The notes under the pieces: generated by a model
Databases searched by the model: none
Seen by the model: only the letters and a program-made list of their open reading frames with translations
Told to the model about the DNA's origin: nothing
Made by a program: the position numbers and the translations under genes
DNA from: Paracoccus sanguinis
GTDB lineage: Bacteria > Pseudomonadota > Alphaproteobacteria > Rhodobacterales > Rhodobacteraceae
Length of the DNA: 64,000 nucleotides
Assembly: GCF_900106665.1 (NCBI RefSeq)
Contig: NZ_FNNA01000002.1
Location: 434,001-498,000 of the forward strand
Direction: 5' to 3'
In this document: piece after piece, positions 10,928 through 22,766 of the stretch
Numbering within the stretch: the stretch's first letter is position 1
Layout of the letters: each line of letters begins with the position of its first letter

Positions 10928-13894
10928 ATGAACGACCAAAGCCCCAACGCCGCCTTCCGCGACTCGTCCTTCCTGCAGGGCGCGAACGCGACCTATGTGG
11001 AACAGCTCTACGGCCAGTGGGCGAACGACCCGGCGGCCGTGGACCAGGCGTGGGACGAGTTCTTCCGCGGCCTCGGCGACGCCGAGGCGACCGTGACCCG
11101 CGAGGCCAAGGGCGCGAGCTGGCGCCGCCCCGACTGGCCGCCGATGCCCGCCGACGAGAATACCGCCGCGCTCACCGGCGAGTGGCCGATGGCGTCCGAG
11201 GCGACCGCCAAGGCCGCCATCGCCAAGATCACCGGCAAGGCCGAGGACAAGGGCGTGGCGCTGTCGGACGACCAGCTCCGCCGCGCGGTGCTGGACAGCG
11301 TCCGCGCGATCATGCTGATCCGCGCCTTCCGCATCCGCGGCCACCTGCACGCCGACCTCGACCCGCTGGGGCTGCGCGAAATGCCGCCCCTGGGCGAGCT
11401 CGACCCCGCGACCTACGGCTTCACCGCCTCCGACATGGATCGGCCGATCTTCATCGACAACGTGCTCGGCCTGCAGGTCGCGTCGATGCGCCAGATTGTC
11501 GAGCTGATGACCCGCACCTACTGCGGCACCTTCGCGCTGCAGTTCATGCACATCTCGGACCCCGAGCAATCCGCCTGGCTGAAAGAGCGGATCGAGGGCT
11601 ACGGCAAGGAAATCGCCTTCACCCGCGAGGGGAGGCGCGCGATCCTGAACAAGCTGGTCGAGGCCGAGGGCTTCGAGAAGTTCCTGCACGTCAAGTACAT
11701 GGGCACCAAGCGCTTCGGCCTCGACGGCGGCGAGGCGCTGATCCCGGCGATGGAGCAGATCATCAAGCGCGGCGGCGCGCTGGGGGCGAAGGAGGTCGTG
11801 ATCGGGATGCCGCACCGCGGCCGCCTGTCCGTGCTGGCCAACGTCATGTCGAAGCCCTACCGGGCGATCTTCCACGAGTTCCAGGGCGGCAGCTACAAGC
11901 CCGAGGACGTGGACGGCTCGGGTGACGTGAAATACCACCTCGGCGCCTCGTCGGACCGCGAGTTCGACCAGAACAGCGTCCACCTGTCGCTGACCGCGAA
12001 CCCCAGCCACCTCGAGGCGGTGAACCCCGTCGTGCTGGGCAAGGTCCGCGCCAAGCAGGACCAGATGAACGACACCGCCAACCGGACTTCGGTGATCCCG
12101 ATCCTGCTGCACGGCGACGCGGCCTTCGCCGGCCAGGGCGTGGTGGCCGAGTGCCTGCAGCTCTCGGGCATCCGCGGCCACCGCACCGGCGGGACGATCC
12201 ACATCATCGTCAACAACCAGATCGGCTTCACCACGGCGCCGCATTTCAGCCGCACCTCGCCCTACCCCACCGACATCGCGCTGATGGTCGAGGCGCCGAT
12301 CTTCCACGTGAACGGCGACGACCCCGAGGCGGTGGTCCACGCCGCCAAGGTGGCGACCGAGTTCCGGCAGAAGTTCCACAAGGACGTGGTCATCGACATC
12401 TTCTGCTACCGCCGCTTCGGTCACAACGAGGGCGACGAGCCCATGTTCACCAACCCGGCGATGTACAAGCAGATCAAGGGTCACAAGACGACCCTGCAGC
12501 TCTACACCGAGCGGCTGGTCAAGGACGGGCTGATCCCCGAGGGCGAGATCGAGGACATGAAGGCCGCCTTCCAGGCGCACCTCAACGAAGAGTTCGAGAT
12601 CGGCAAGAACTTCAAGCCGAACAAGGCCGACTGGCTGGACGGCAAGTGGTCGGGCCTCTCGACCGAGGGTGAGGAATACACCCCCGGCAAGACCGGCATC
12701 TCGGCCGAGACGATGGCCGAGATCGGCGCCGCGCTGACCCGCGCCCCCGAGGGCTTCGACCTGCACAAGACCGTGGGCCGCCTGCTTGAGGCCAAGCGCG
12801 CCATGTTCGAGACCGGCGAGGGCTTCGACTGGGCGACCGGCGAGGCGCTGGCCTTCGGGAGCCTCGTGCTCGAAGGGCACCCGGTGCGTCTGTCGGGGCA
12901 GGATTCGACCCGCGGCACCTTCAGCCAGCGGCACTCGGCCTTCGTCAACCAGACCACCGAGGAACGCTATTATCCGCTCAACAACATCCGTGGCGGCCAG
13001 GCCCGCTACGAGGTGATCGACTCGATGCTGTCGGAATACGCGGTGCTCGGCTTCGAGTACGGCTATTCGATGGCCGAGCCGAATGCGCTGACCCTGTGGG
13101 AGGCGCAGTTCGGCGACTTCGCCAACGGCGCGCAGATCATGTTCGACCAGTTCATCTCGTCGGGCGAGAAGAAATGGCTGCGGATGTCGGGCCTGACGGT
13201 GCTGATGCCGCACGGGTTCGAGGGCCAGGGGCCCGAGCACTCGTCCGCGCGGCTCGAGCGCTGGCTGCAGATGTGCGCCGAGGACAACTGGATCGTGGCC
13301 AACCTGACCACGCCGGCCAACTACTTCCACATCCTGCGCCGCCAGATCCACCGGCCGTTCCGCAAGCCGCTGATGCTGATGACGCCGAAATCGCTGCTGC
13401 GTCACCCGCAGGCGGTCTCGACCGCGGACGAGTTCCAGACCGGTTCGACCTTCCACCGGGTGCTCTGCGACGACGCGCAGCGCGGCCGCTCAGACTTCAA
13501 GCTGGCCGAGGATGCCAAGATCCGCCGCGTGGTGATCTGCTCGGGCAAGGTCTACTACGACCTGCTCGCGGCGCGGAACGCCGCCGGGGCGGCCGACGTC
13601 TATCTGCTGCGCCTCGAGCAGTTCTACCCCTTCCCGCAGCAGTCGCTGATGAAGGAGCTGGGGCGATTCCCCGAGGCCGAGTTCGTCTGGTGCCAGGAAG
13701 AGCCGAAGAACCAGGGCGGGTGGAGCTTCGTCGAGCCGAACCTCGAATGGGTGCTGAACCGCCTTGGCGCCAAGCACCGGCGCCCGCGCTATGTCGGGCG
13801 CGCCGCCCAGGCCTCGGTCGCCACCGGGCTTGCCAGCCGCCACAAGGCCGAGCAGGAATCGCTCGTGGCCGAAGCCGTCACGTTGGAGGGTTGA
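10928..13894 (+). CDS. sucA: 2-oxoglutarate dehydrogenase E1 component
   Basis: 988-residue thiamine-diphosphate-dependent E1 that decarboxylates 2-oxoglutarate and transfers the succinyl group to the E2 lipoyl arm. It shows the N-terminal E2-binding helix ([18 protein letters not shown]), [19 protein letters not shown], the ThDP/Mg segment [27 protein letters not shown], and the C-terminal transketolase-like part ending in [12 protein letters not shown]. Full family length. The stop lies one base before the sucB ATG, so the two are co-translated. Confidence 0.97.
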   Translation: MNDQSPNAAFRDSSFLQGANATYVEQLYGQWANDPAAVDQAWDEFFRGLGDAEATVTREAKGASWRRPDWPPMPADENTAALTGEWPMASEATAKAAIAKITGKAEDKGVALSDDQLRRAVLDSVRAIMLIRAFRIRGHLHADLDPLGLREMPPLGELDPATYGFTASDMDRPIFIDNVLGLQVASMRQIVELMTRTYCGTFALQFMHISDPEQSAWLKERIEGYGKEIAFTREGRRAILNKLVEAEGFEKFLHVKYMGTKRFGLDGGEALIPAMEQIIKRGGALGAKEVVIGMPHRGRLSVLANVMSKPYRAIFHEFQGGSYKPEDVDGSGDVKYHLGASSDREFDQNSVHLSLTANPSHLEAVNPVVLGKVRAKQDQMNDTANRTSVIPILLHGDAAFAGQGVVAECLQLSGIRGHRTGGTIHIIVNNQIGFTTAPHFSRTSPYPTDIALMVEAPIFHVNGDDPEAVVHAAKVATEFRQKFHKDVVIDIFCYRRFGHNEGDEPMFTNPAMYKQIKGHKTTLQLYTERLVKDGLIPEGEIEDMKAAFQAHLNEEFEIGKNFKPNKADWLDGKWSGLSTEGEEYTPGKTGISAETMAEIGAALTRAPEGFDLHKTVGRLLEAKRAMFETGEGFDWATGEALAFGSLVLEGHPVRLSGQDSTRGTFSQRHSAFVNQTTEERYYPLNNIRGGQARYEVIDSMLSEYAVLGFEYGYSMAEPNALTLWEAQFGDFANGAQIMFDQFISSGEKKWLRMSGLTVLMPHGFEGQGPEHSSARLERWLQMCAEDNWIVANLTTPANYFHILRRQIHRPFRKPLMLMTPKSLLRHPQAVSTADEFQTGSTFHRVLCDDAQRGRSDFKLAEDAKIRRVVICSGKVYYDLLAARNAAGAADVYLLRLEQFYPFPQQSLMKELGRFPEAEFVWCQEEPKNQGGWSFVEPNLEWVLNRLGAKHRRPRYVGRAAQASVATGLASRHKAEQESLVAEAVTLEG

Positions 13895-13895
13895 G

Positions 13896-15530
<1,635 letters not shown>

Positions 15531-15540
15531 GACGGTCGGC

Positions 15541-15783
15541 GTGCCGACGGTCTTCCGGGACCGGGGCGTGCGGTTCTTCTTCTATTCCAACGAAGGCGAC
15601 CCGCGCGAACCGCCCCACGTCCACGCCGAAAGCGCGGAAGGCGTGGCGAAGCTCTGGCTGCGGCCCGATGTGGCCGTCGCCTTCAGCGCAGGGTATGATC
15701 GCCGTGCGCTGGCCGGGATCGTGACGACCGTCTCGGCCCGGCGCGACGAGATTGAGAGGGCGTGGCATGAGTTCTTCGGTTAA
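15541..15783 (+). CDS. DUF4160 domain protein
   Basis: 80 residues from a GTG at 15541. Pattern is VFRDRGVRFFFYSNEGDP and PPHVHAE, which is the DUF4160 signature, then a C-terminal helix EIERAWHEFF. DUF4160 genes are commonly paired with DUF2442 genes and the pair is often discussed as a toxin-antitoxin-like module; that role is not established. Here the pair overlaps by 17 bp and sits 10 bp after sucB. Confidence 0.8.
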   Translation: MPTVFRDRGVRFFFYSNEGDPREPPHVHAESAEGVAKLWLRPDVAVAFSAGYDRRALAGIVTTVSARRDEIERAWHEFFG

Positions 15784-16027
15784 GGCGACGGCGCTTTCGT
15801 TCGACGATCACACCATGTGGGTCGAGCTGGACGACGGCCGGTCGCTGGGCGTCCCGCTCGCCTGGTTTCCCCGCCTGCTGGCCGCGACGCCGGCGCAACG
15901 TGCGCAGGGACGGATCGGCTCCGCCGGCACCGGCCTGCACTGGGACGCGCTGGACGAAGACATCTCCGTCGTAGGCCTGCTGGCCGGGCGCGGGGACCTG
16001 ACCCACCCTGCCCCGCACGCCGCCTGA
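15767..16027 (+). CDS. DUF2442 domain protein
   Basis: 86 residues starting MSSSVKATALSFDDHTMWV. It has the DUF2442 pattern of a short beta-rich N-terminus, LDDGRSLGVPLAWFPRL and GTGLHWDALDEDISVVGLL. Partner of the upstream DUF4160 gene, overlapping it by 17 bp. DUF2442 proteins are small and often act with DUF4160 partners; a DNA-binding antitoxin role is inference only. Confidence 0.8.
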   Translation: MSSSVKATALSFDDHTMWVELDDGRSLGVPLAWFPRLLAATPAQRAQGRIGSAGTGLHWDALDEDISVVGLLAGRGDLTHPAPHAA

Positions 16028-16048
16028 CCCAACCGCGAGGACACCGCC

Positions 16049-16309
16049 ATGACCAACCAGCTCATCGCCCGCTACGACATCGCCGACTACGCCCAGTTCC
16101 GGGCCGAGTTCGACCGCGACGCCGAGGATCGCGGCAACGCCTCGCTCTCGGTGCTCCAGGTCTGGCGCGAGGGCGAGAACCGCGCCTGGGTGCTTTACCA
16201 GATCGCCGACGGCAAGCGCGCGCTCGCCTATCTTGACGGGGCGGCGCAGGTGTTCAACAGCCGCGCCGGCGTGACCAACGCCGAATTCCACGTCGTCCAG
16301 ACGGCATGA
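16049..16309 (+). CDS. Small ferredoxin-fold-like protein, function unknown
   Basis: 86 residues: IARYDIADYAQFRAEFDRD, an arginine-containing turn, VLQVWREGENRAWVLYQIAD and a final NAEFHVVQTA strand. The beta-alpha-beta-beta layout resembles small dimeric alpha/beta-barrel proteins (antibiotic biosynthesis monooxygenase/DUF3764-like), but no active site is recognisable, so no function is assigned. AACCGCGAGGAC lies upstream of the ATG. Its stop overlaps the MAPEG start by 4 bp. Confidence 0.7.
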   Translation: MTNQLIARYDIADYAQFRAEFDRDAEDRGNASLSVLQVWREGENRAWVLYQIADGKRALAYLDGAAQVFNSRAGVTNAEFHVVQTA

Positions 16310-16707
16310 GCCTCGCCCCCTCGCCCGAGCTGACCGCCCTCGGCCTCGCCGCGATCCTGCAGGCGGGGCAGATCGCCCTTGCGGCCTGGTCGATGGGGCG
16401 GGATGGGCTGTCGAAGTGGAACGCCGGCCCTCGGGATACCGAACCGGCCTTCTCGCCCCTCACCGGGCGTCTCAGGCGGGCGGTGGACAACCATTTCGAG
16501 GGGCTGGCGTTCTTCACCATCGCCGTGGTGCTGGTGCAGTTCACGCAGTCGAACTCGACCCTCACGGCGATCTGCGCCTGGGTCTACCTCGCCGCCCGGG
16601 TGCTCTATGTCCCCGCCTATGCCTATGGCTGGTCGCCCGGCCGGTCGCTCATCTTCGGGGTCGGGTTCGCCGCCACCTTCACCATGATCCTCGCCGCGCT
16701 GTTCTAG
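16306..16707 (+). CDS. MAPEG family membrane protein
   Basis: 133-residue four-helix membrane protein. Helix 1 is about residues 8-30; a cytoplasmic loop with LTGRLRRAVDNHFEGLAFF, the conserved MAPEG E/N-containing segment, leads into helix 2, then helices at about 80-103 and 112-132 with RVLYVPAYAYGW. Family members include glutathione-dependent enzymes, but most bacterial ones are uncharacterised. Overlaps the previous gene by 4 bp and is followed by an intergenic palindrome before lpd. Confidence 0.85.
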   Translation: MSLAPSPELTALGLAAILQAGQIALAAWSMGRDGLSKWNAGPRDTEPAFSPLTGRLRRAVDNHFEGLAFFTIAVVLVQFTQSNSTLTAICAWVYLAARVLYVPAYAYGWSPGRSLIFGVGFAATFTMILAALF

Positions 16708-16720
16708 TTCTTTCCTGTTC

Positions 16721-16764
16721 AAATATCCCGCGGGGTCCGGGGGCGCGCAGCCCCCGGTCCGGCG
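16721..16764. repeat. REP-like intergenic palindrome, copy A
   Basis: Begins AAATATCCCGCGGGGTCC and contains the inverted arms CCGGGGGC/GCCCCCGG, ending GGTCCGGCG. Near-identical copies lie at 24423-24466 and 31973-32010. It lies between MAPEG and lpd, where it may attenuate read-through. Confidence 0.75.
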
Positions 16765-16788
16765 ATCCAGACAAGGACCAACCTGACC

Positions 16789-18177
16789 ATGTATGACCTG
16801 ATCGTGATCGGCGCCGGCCCCGGCGGCTATGTCTGCGCCATCCGCGCCGCCCAGCTCGGCCTCAAGGTGGCTTGCGTCGAGGGGCGCGAGACGCTCGGCG
16901 GCACCTGCCTCAACGTGGGCTGCATCCCCTCCAAGGCGCTGCTGCACGCGAGCCACATGGCCCACGAGATGCACGAGAACTTCGCCACGCTGGGGCTGAT
17001 GAACGCCCACGCCGACATCGACTGGGACCGGATGCAGGCCTACAAGGCCGAGACGGTGGCGACCAACACCAAGGGCATCGAGTTCCTGTTCAAGAAGAAC
17101 AAGATCGACTGGCTCAAGGGCTGGGCCTCGATCGAGGGCGCGGGCCGGGTCAAGGTCGGTGACACGATGCACGAGACCAAGGCCATCGTGGTCGCCTCGG
17201 GCTCGGTCCCGACCGCGCTCAAGGGGGTCGAGGTCGACAACGACGCGGGCGTGGTGGTCGATTCGACCGGCGCCCTGGCGCTCAAGCGCATCCCCAAGTC
17301 GATGGTGGTGATCGGCGCGGGCGTGATCGGGCTCGAGCTCGGCTCGGTCTATCGCCGGCTCGGGACCGAGGTGACGGTCGTCGAATACCTCGACACCATC
17401 ACCCCGGGCATGGACGCCGAGGTGCAGAAGCAGTTCCAGAAGATCCTGACCAAGCAGGGCTTCACCTTCATCCTCGGGGCCGCCGTCTCGGGCGTCGAGC
17501 CGCGCGAGGGCGGCGCGGTCGTCACCTACGCCGCCAAGACGGGCGGCGAGGCGCAGACGCTCGAGGCCGAGGTGGTGCTCGTCGCCACCGGCCGGCGCCC
17601 CTACCACGACGGGCTGGGGCTCGAGGCCGCGGGCGTCACCCTGACCGAGCGCGGCCAGATCGCCGTCGACGACCACTGGCAGACCAGCGTGCCCGGCATC
17701 TACGCCATCGGCGACGCGGTCCCCGGCCCGATGCTCGCCCACAAGGCCGAGGACGAGGGGATGGCGGTGGCCGAGGTGATCGCGGGCAAGCACGGGCACG
17801 TCAACTACAGCGTCATCCCCGGCGTCATCTACACCACCCCCGAGGTCGCCACCGTCGGCCTGACCGAAGCCGCCGCGAAGGAAAGCGGGCGCAAGGTCAA
17901 GGTCGGCAAGTTCCCCCTGATGGGCAACGCGCGGGCCAAGGCGATGCTGCAGCCCGACGGGTTCGTGAAGCTCATCGCCGACGCCGAGACCGACCGCGTC
18001 CTTGGCTGCCACATCATCGGCCCCGGCGCGGGCGAGATGATCCACGAGATCTGCGTGGCGATGGAGTTCGGGGCCTCGGCCGAGGACGTGGCGCTGACCT
18101 GCCACGCCCACCCCACCGTCTCGGAAGCGGTGCGCGAGGCGGCGCTCGCCTGCGGCGACGGGGCGATCCACGTCTGA
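16789..18177 (+). CDS. lpdA: Dihydrolipoyl dehydrogenase (E3)
   Basis: 462-residue flavoprotein disulfide reductase that reoxidises the lipoyl groups of E2 with NAD+. It has the FAD-binding [17 protein letters not shown], the redox pair in [13 protein letters not shown] (Cys40/Cys45), the NAD-binding [11 protein letters not shown], the second FAD motif [22 protein letters not shown], and the catalytic His-Glu in [10 protein letters not shown]. Full length. It completes the 2-oxoglutarate dehydrogenase set, separated from sucB by the accessory cassette. Confidence 0.96.
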   Translation: MYDLIVIGAGPGGYVCAIRAAQLGLKVACVEGRETLGGTCLNVGCIPSKALLHASHMAHEMHENFATLGLMNAHADIDWDRMQAYKAETVATNTKGIEFLFKKNKIDWLKGWASIEGAGRVKVGDTMHETKAIVVASGSVPTALKGVEVDNDAGVVVDSTGALALKRIPKSMVVIGAGVIGLELGSVYRRLGTEVTVVEYLDTITPGMDAEVQKQFQKILTKQGFTFILGAAVSGVEPREGGAVVTYAAKTGGEAQTLEAEVVLVATGRRPYHDGLGLEAAGVTLTERGQIAVDDHWQTSVPGIYAIGDAVPGPMLAHKAEDEGMAVAEVIAGKHGHVNYSVIPGVIYTTPEVATVGLTEAAAKESGRKVKVGKFPLMGNARAKAMLQPDGFVKLIADAETDRVLGCHIIGPGAGEMIHEICVAMEFGASAEDVALTCHAHPTVSEAVREAALACGDGAIHV

Positions 18178-18233
18178 GCAACGGGACGGCCCGGGTGCCC
18201 CGCACCCGGCCGTTTCGGCGGGTTCTTGCCGAA

Positions 18234-18266
18234 ACCGCGCCGCCCTGCGGCGCGGTCTTTCTTTTT
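18234..18266 (+). terminator. Rho-independent terminator closing the suc-lpd cluster
   Basis: Perfect 10-bp stem ACCGCGCCGC (18234-18243) and GCGGCGCGGT (18247-18256) with a 3-base loop, followed by CTTTCTTTTT, 57 bp past the lpd stop. Confidence 0.9.
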
Positions 18267-18333
18267 GCGCGCGGTGCGGCGCGCGCCGCGCTAAGCCTGC
18301 CCCCAGGAAACGACAACAAGTTTCGAGGGCAGG

Positions 18334-18828
18334 ATGATCCGCATGATCCGTTCCGCGGGCGCGCTGGCGCTGGTCGCGTCGCTCGCCGCCTGCGGCATGA
18401 CCGACCGCCAGATGGACCACGACCGGCGCTACCTGGTCGAGCCGCGCGTGTCGCAGGCCGCGCTGCACCCCAACGAGACGCCCGAGCTGCGGCGGCTGAT
18501 CCAGAAATATTCGGCGATGTACGACGTGCCGGAATCGCTCGTCCACCGGGTGGTGATCCGCGAAAGCCGCCATCGCCCCGGCGCCCGCAACGGCCCCTAT
18601 TACGGGCTGATGCAGATCCTGCCCGCCACGGCGCGGGGGATGGGCTACAAGGGCTCACCCAGCGGGCTGCTGGATGCCGAGACCAACCTCAAGTACGGCG
18701 TCAAGTATCTGCGCGGCGCCTACATGGTCGCCGACGGCAACCCCGACGCGGCGGTGAAGTGGTATTCGCGCGGCTACTACTACGAGGCCAAGCGCAAGGG
18801 CCTGCTCGGCGCCACCGGCCTGCGCTGA
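18334..18828 (+). CDS. Lytic transglycosylase-type lipoprotein
   Basis: 164-residue protein predicted to cleave peptidoglycan glycan strands in the periplasm. The lipoprotein signal ends in LAAC (Cys20), so it is likely membrane-anchored. The soluble-lytic-transglycosylase domain spans about 50-155: YDVPESLVHRVVIRESRHRP contains the catalytic Glu77, followed by GPYYGLMQILPATARGMGY and NLKYGVKYLRG. The start has GAGGGCAGG about 4 bases upstream. Short for the family, essentially a bare catalytic domain. Monocistronic. Confidence 0.9.
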   Translation: MIRMIRSAGALALVASLAACGMTDRQMDHDRRYLVEPRVSQAALHPNETPELRRLIQKYSAMYDVPESLVHRVVIRESRHRPGARNGPYYGLMQILPATARGMGYKGSPSGLLDAETNLKYGVKYLRGAYMVADGNPDAAVKWYSRGYYYEAKRKGLLGATGLR

Positions 18829-18882
18829 CCGCCTGACGATCAGGGGCGGGACGCGCGGGCGCCCTCCCCCGTTACCGACGCG

Positions 18883-19062
18883 GCACAGGCGCGGCCACGA
18901 GCGCCTAAACCGCCTGCGCACGGGCGCCGCGACGAGCGCCCACTCCCCGCCCTGCTGATGCACCGGCGCAGCGACGAGCGCCCCAGCCTCTCCTCGGCAC
19001 AAGCGCCGCGACGCGCACCCTACCCCCGGCTCCGCCGCGGCACGGGCGCGGCGACTGCGGCC
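18883..19062. repeat. Five degenerate 23-bp direct repeats
   Basis: Copies start at 18883, 18918, 18960, 18997 and 19040, with consensus near GCACNGGCGCCGCGACGAG plus CGCC. Copies 2 and 3 differ at few positions; copy 5 lies inside the 3' end of the CoA-transferase gene. Spacers of 12-20 bp are unrelated. This fills most of the gap between the transglycosylase and the CoA-transferase. Confidence 0.55.
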
Positions 19063-20213
19063 TCCGCCTCCTCCAGCCAGTCGAGGACCGCCTGACGGTC
19101 GCCGTCGAGCTTCGGCGCGGCGGGCAGCACCGACGGGTCGGGCAGGTCCGACATCTTGATCGGGTTGCCCGAGCAGGGCAGCGGCCGCCCGCCCGGGCCC
19201 TTCTCGATCGTCACCACCATGTTGCGGGCGCGGATCTGCGGGTCGGCCATCACCTCGGCCACGTTCTGGATCGCCCCGGTCGGCACGCCCGCCGCCTCGA
19301 GCGCCGCGATCCAGTGCGCGCGCGGGCGTTCCAGCGTCACCGCCTCGATCAGCCCCTTGAGCGTCTTGACGTTCTCGCAACGCGCGGCGTTGCTGGCGAA
19401 GCGCGGGTCCTGGTCCAGCGGCCCCAGCCCCAGCGCCATGCAGGCGCGGGCGAACAGCGCGTCGTTCCCGGCGGCCAGCACGAACAGCCCGTCTTCGGCC
19501 CGGTAGGTCTCGAAGGGGGTGATCGTCGGGTGCCGCGCCCCGTTCGGCCCCGGCGCGCGGCCGGTCACCGCCGTCAGCGCCACCGCGTGCTCGAGGATGG
19601 CGAGCTGGCTGTCCAGCATCGCCACATCCACCTTCTGCCCCACGCCCGTCTGCGCCCGCGCCAGAAGCGCCGCGAGCACACCCTGGGTCAGGAACATCCC
19701 CGCCACGATGTCCCCGATCGAGGCGCCCACGCGCACCGGGTCGCGGTCGCGTTCGCCGGTGATCGACATGACCCCGCCGCGCGCCTGCACCACCATGTCA
19801 TAGGCGGGCTTGAGGCTGTCCGGCCCGCTGTGCCCGAACCCCGAGACCGCCCCATAGATCAGCCGCGGATGACGGGCGTGCAGCGCCTCCCACCCATAGC
19901 CGAGACGCTCCATCACCCCGGGGCGGTTGTTCTCGATCAGCACGTCGGCGTGGGCCAGCAGCCGGTCGAAGATCGCCCGGTCGGGCGCGGCGCGCAGGTC
20001 GAGCGCGATGGACTGCTTGCCACGGTTGAGGGTGGCGAAATAGGCGCTCTCGCCGTCAACGAAGGGCGGGAAGTGGCGGGTGTCGTCGCCCAGACCCGGC
20101 CGCTCGACCTTGATGATCCGGGCGCCGAGATCGGCGAGCTGGTTGGCGCAGTAGGGTCCGGCGAGCACATGGGTCAGGTCGAGGACGGTGATGCCGTCGA
20201 GCGGATAGGTCAT
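19020..20213 (-). CDS. CaiB/BaiF family CoA-transferase (family III)
   Basis: 397-residue family III acyl-CoA transferase moving CoA between carboxylic acids. It starts MTYPLDGITVLDLTHVLAGP and has ADLGARIIKVERPGLGDDTR, NRGKQSIALDL and the SIGDIVAGMF segment containing the expected catalytic aspartate, then GQKVDVAMLDSQLAILEHA. The substrate cannot be inferred; members act on formyl-, carnitine-, mesaconyl- and succinyl-CoA. The last codons overlap a direct-repeat unit, so the Ala/Arg/Pro tail may be recently altered. It lies 80 bp after GNAT on the same strand. Confidence 0.9.
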   Translation of the reverse strand: MTYPLDGITVLDLTHVLAGPYCANQLADLGARIIKVERPGLGDDTRHFPPFVDGESAYFATLNRGKQSIALDLRAAPDRAIFDRLLAHADVLIENNRPGVMERLGYGWEALHARHPRLIYGAVSGFGHSGPDSLKPAYDMVVQARGGVMSITGERDRDPVRVGASIGDIVAGMFLTQGVLAALLARAQTGVGQKVDVAMLDSQLAILEHAVALTAVTGRAPGPNGARHPTITPFETYRAEDGLFVLAAGNDALFARACMALGLGPLDQDPRFASNAARCENVKTLKGLIEAVTLERPRAHWIAALEAAGVPTGAIQNVAEVMADPQIRARNMVVTIEKGPGGRPLPCSGNPIKMSDLPDPSVLPAAPKLDGDRQAVLDWLEEAEAAVAAPVPRRSRG

Positions 20214-20293
20214 CGGTTCAGGTCTTTCTCAGGCTGGACGCGCGCCATGCCACGGCCGTGTGACGGCCGGGTGACAAGGCCCCGCGCGTCAGG

Positions 20294-20743
20294 TCAGGTC
20301 GGGCGGTTGTAGCGGATGAAGGGCGACCGGACCGCCACCCGGTCATAGAGCATCCGGCCGGGGTAATTGTCCTCGGCGGTGAGCCAGTAAACGGCCGGCA
20401 CCCCGGCCGCGTCGGCGCGCGCATAGACCGCCTCGATCAGCGCCCGCGCGACGCCGCGGCCACGCGCACCCTTGGCGGTGAACAGGTCCTGCAGGTAGCA
20501 CACCCCCTCGGGGCGCCACAGGTTCGGGTGGAAGACGAAATGCGTCAGCCCGACCAGCGCGCCCTCGGCCTCGGCCACCAGCCCGTGGAACTCGCGGGGG
20601 TCGCCCGCCATCAGCCGCGCAAAGGCCGAATCGTAGAATCCCTGCGGCCGGTCGTGGAAGCCGTAGAAGGCCTGATAGCCGGCATAGAGCGCCTGCCAGC
20701 CGTCACGGTCGGCGGGGCCGAGGGGGCGGACGGTCACGCTCAC
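20294..20743 (-). CDS. GNAT family N-acetyltransferase
   Basis: 149 residues from a GTG that overlaps the quinone-reductase stop (GTGA). The acetyl-CoA-binding loop is KGARGRGVARALIEAVYA, preceded by YLQDLFT and followed by YWLTAEDNYPGRMLYDRV, typical of amino-acid or small-amine GNATs with the LTxxxNxxAxxLY-like end. The acceptor is unknown. Confidence 0.85.
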   Translation of the reverse strand: MSVTVRPLGPADRDGWQALYAGYQAFYGFHDRPQGFYDSAFARLMAGDPREFHGLVAEAEGALVGLTHFVFHPNLWRPEGVCYLQDLFTAKGARGRGVARALIEAVYARADAAGVPAVYWLTAEDNYPGRMLYDRVAVRSPFIRYNRPT

Positions 20744-21720
20744 GGCGCGTCTGCCACCAGCACCACCGGCCCGGCCATGCTGCGCGATTCGATCCGCGGG
20801 TGGGCGGCCACGACCTCGTTCAGCGGCAGCGTCTCGACCTGCTCGAAGCGCAGGACGCCGGCGCGGATGAGGGCGAACACCTCGGCCGCGCCGGCTTCGA
20901 GGTCCGCGCGGGCGGCGGTGTAATGGGCGATGGTGGGCCGGGTGACGATCAGCGAGCCCGCGTTCCGCAGCCGGGTCAGGTCCACCTGCGGCTCGCCCGA
21001 GGCCCAGCCATAGCTGACCAGCCAGCCCATCGGCCCGAGGCTGTCGATCGACGCCTCCCAGCTATCCCGACCGACCGAATCGAACGCCGCGCGGGCGCCC
21101 GCCCCGTCGCTCGCGGCCTTCACCGCAGCGGCGACATCGTCGCGGCCGAGGACCAGCACCGCCTCGGCCCCCGTCACCAGGGCCGCGGCGCGCTTGCCCT
21201 CTGACCCCACCGTGGCCACGACCCGCACGCCGCGATGGACCAGCCAGCGGGCGAGCAGCGAGCCGACGCCGCCCGCCGCCGCGTGCACCAGCGCGACATC
21301 CCCGGGGCCAAGCGGGGCGATGCGCGTGGCGAGATACCAGGCCGTCAGGCCCTTGAAGAACAGCGCCGCCACATCGGTTGCCGCGATGTCGGGGGGCAGC
21401 GCCACGGCCCGCGCGGCGGGCAGGATACGCCGGTCAGCATAGGCGCCGGGCGGGCCGCCGGCATAGACCACCCGGTCGCCGGGGGCGAAGCCCGCCCCCT
21501 CGCCCGCAGCCTCGACCACGCCCGCGCCCTCGACCCCCAGCCGCGCGGGATAGGCCGCGCCGCCGCGCCCCGCCCGCATCAGCACGTCGAGGAAATTGAC
21601 CCCCACCGCCTCGTGCCGGACGACCAGCTCACCCGGCCCCGGCCGGGGCAGGTCCACGTTGCGCCACGCCATCGCCTCGGGCGCGCCCGCGGCCTCGACC
21701 ACGATGGCGCGCGCGCCCAT
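20740..21720 (-). CDS. Quinone oxidoreductase-type zinc-independent MDR protein
   Basis: 326-residue medium-chain dehydrogenase/reductase of the NADPH:quinone reductase type. The N-terminal GroES-like half contains VGVNFLDVLMRAGRG and GVEGAGVVEAAGEG; the cofactor half has HAAAGGVGSLLARWL. Zinc-binding cysteines are absent, as expected for QorA-like enzymes. It probably reduces quinones or enones. It sits 1 bp from the MoxR stop and overlaps the GNAT start, forming a moxR-qor-GNAT-CoA-transferase run. Confidence 0.85.
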   Translation of the reverse strand: MGARAIVVEAAGAPEAMAWRNVDLPRPGPGELVVRHEAVGVNFLDVLMRAGRGGAAYPARLGVEGAGVVEAAGEGAGFAPGDRVVYAGGPPGAYADRRILPAARAVALPPDIAATDVAALFFKGLTAWYLATRIAPLGPGDVALVHAAAGGVGSLLARWLVHRGVRVVATVGSEGKRAAALVTGAEAVLVLGRDDVAAAVKAASDGAGARAAFDSVGRDSWEASIDSLGPMGWLVSYGWASGEPQVDLTRLRNAGSLIVTRPTIAHYTAARADLEAGAAEVFALIRAGVLRFEQVETLPLNEVVAAHPRIESRSMAGPVVLVADAP

Positions 21721-21721
21721 C

Positions 21722-22564
<843 letters not shown>

Positions 22565-22766
22565 GGGCTGGCCTCTCGCGCGGGATCGGCCCGCACCCTA
22601 GCCCCGCGGCCGGGGACGGACAAGCCGAGGCCCCCCTCGCCCGCCCTCGCCGCTCGCCCAATTGTGCGGCCCGGTCGGGCAGCGCCACTTCCCTTCCCGC
22701 CCCTCATACCTTATGGGGGCGCCGAGAGGTCCGGGATCGTCCTGCCCCGGCCTTGCCGGAGGAAGC

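Noticed and set aside
8542-10947. Long minus-strand open frame opposite sucC-sucD
   Set aside because: High GC leaves antisense frames open; the peptide is His/Arg/Asp-rich with no family pattern, while the plus strand holds intact sucC and sucD.
10370-13456. 1028-codon minus-strand open frame opposite sucA
   Set aside because: Same codon-phase shadow effect; composition is low-complexity Ala/Arg/His and no motif is seen.
18883-19062. CRISPR array
   Set aside because: Repeats are degenerate, spacers are shorter than repeats and unequal, and no cas genes are near.
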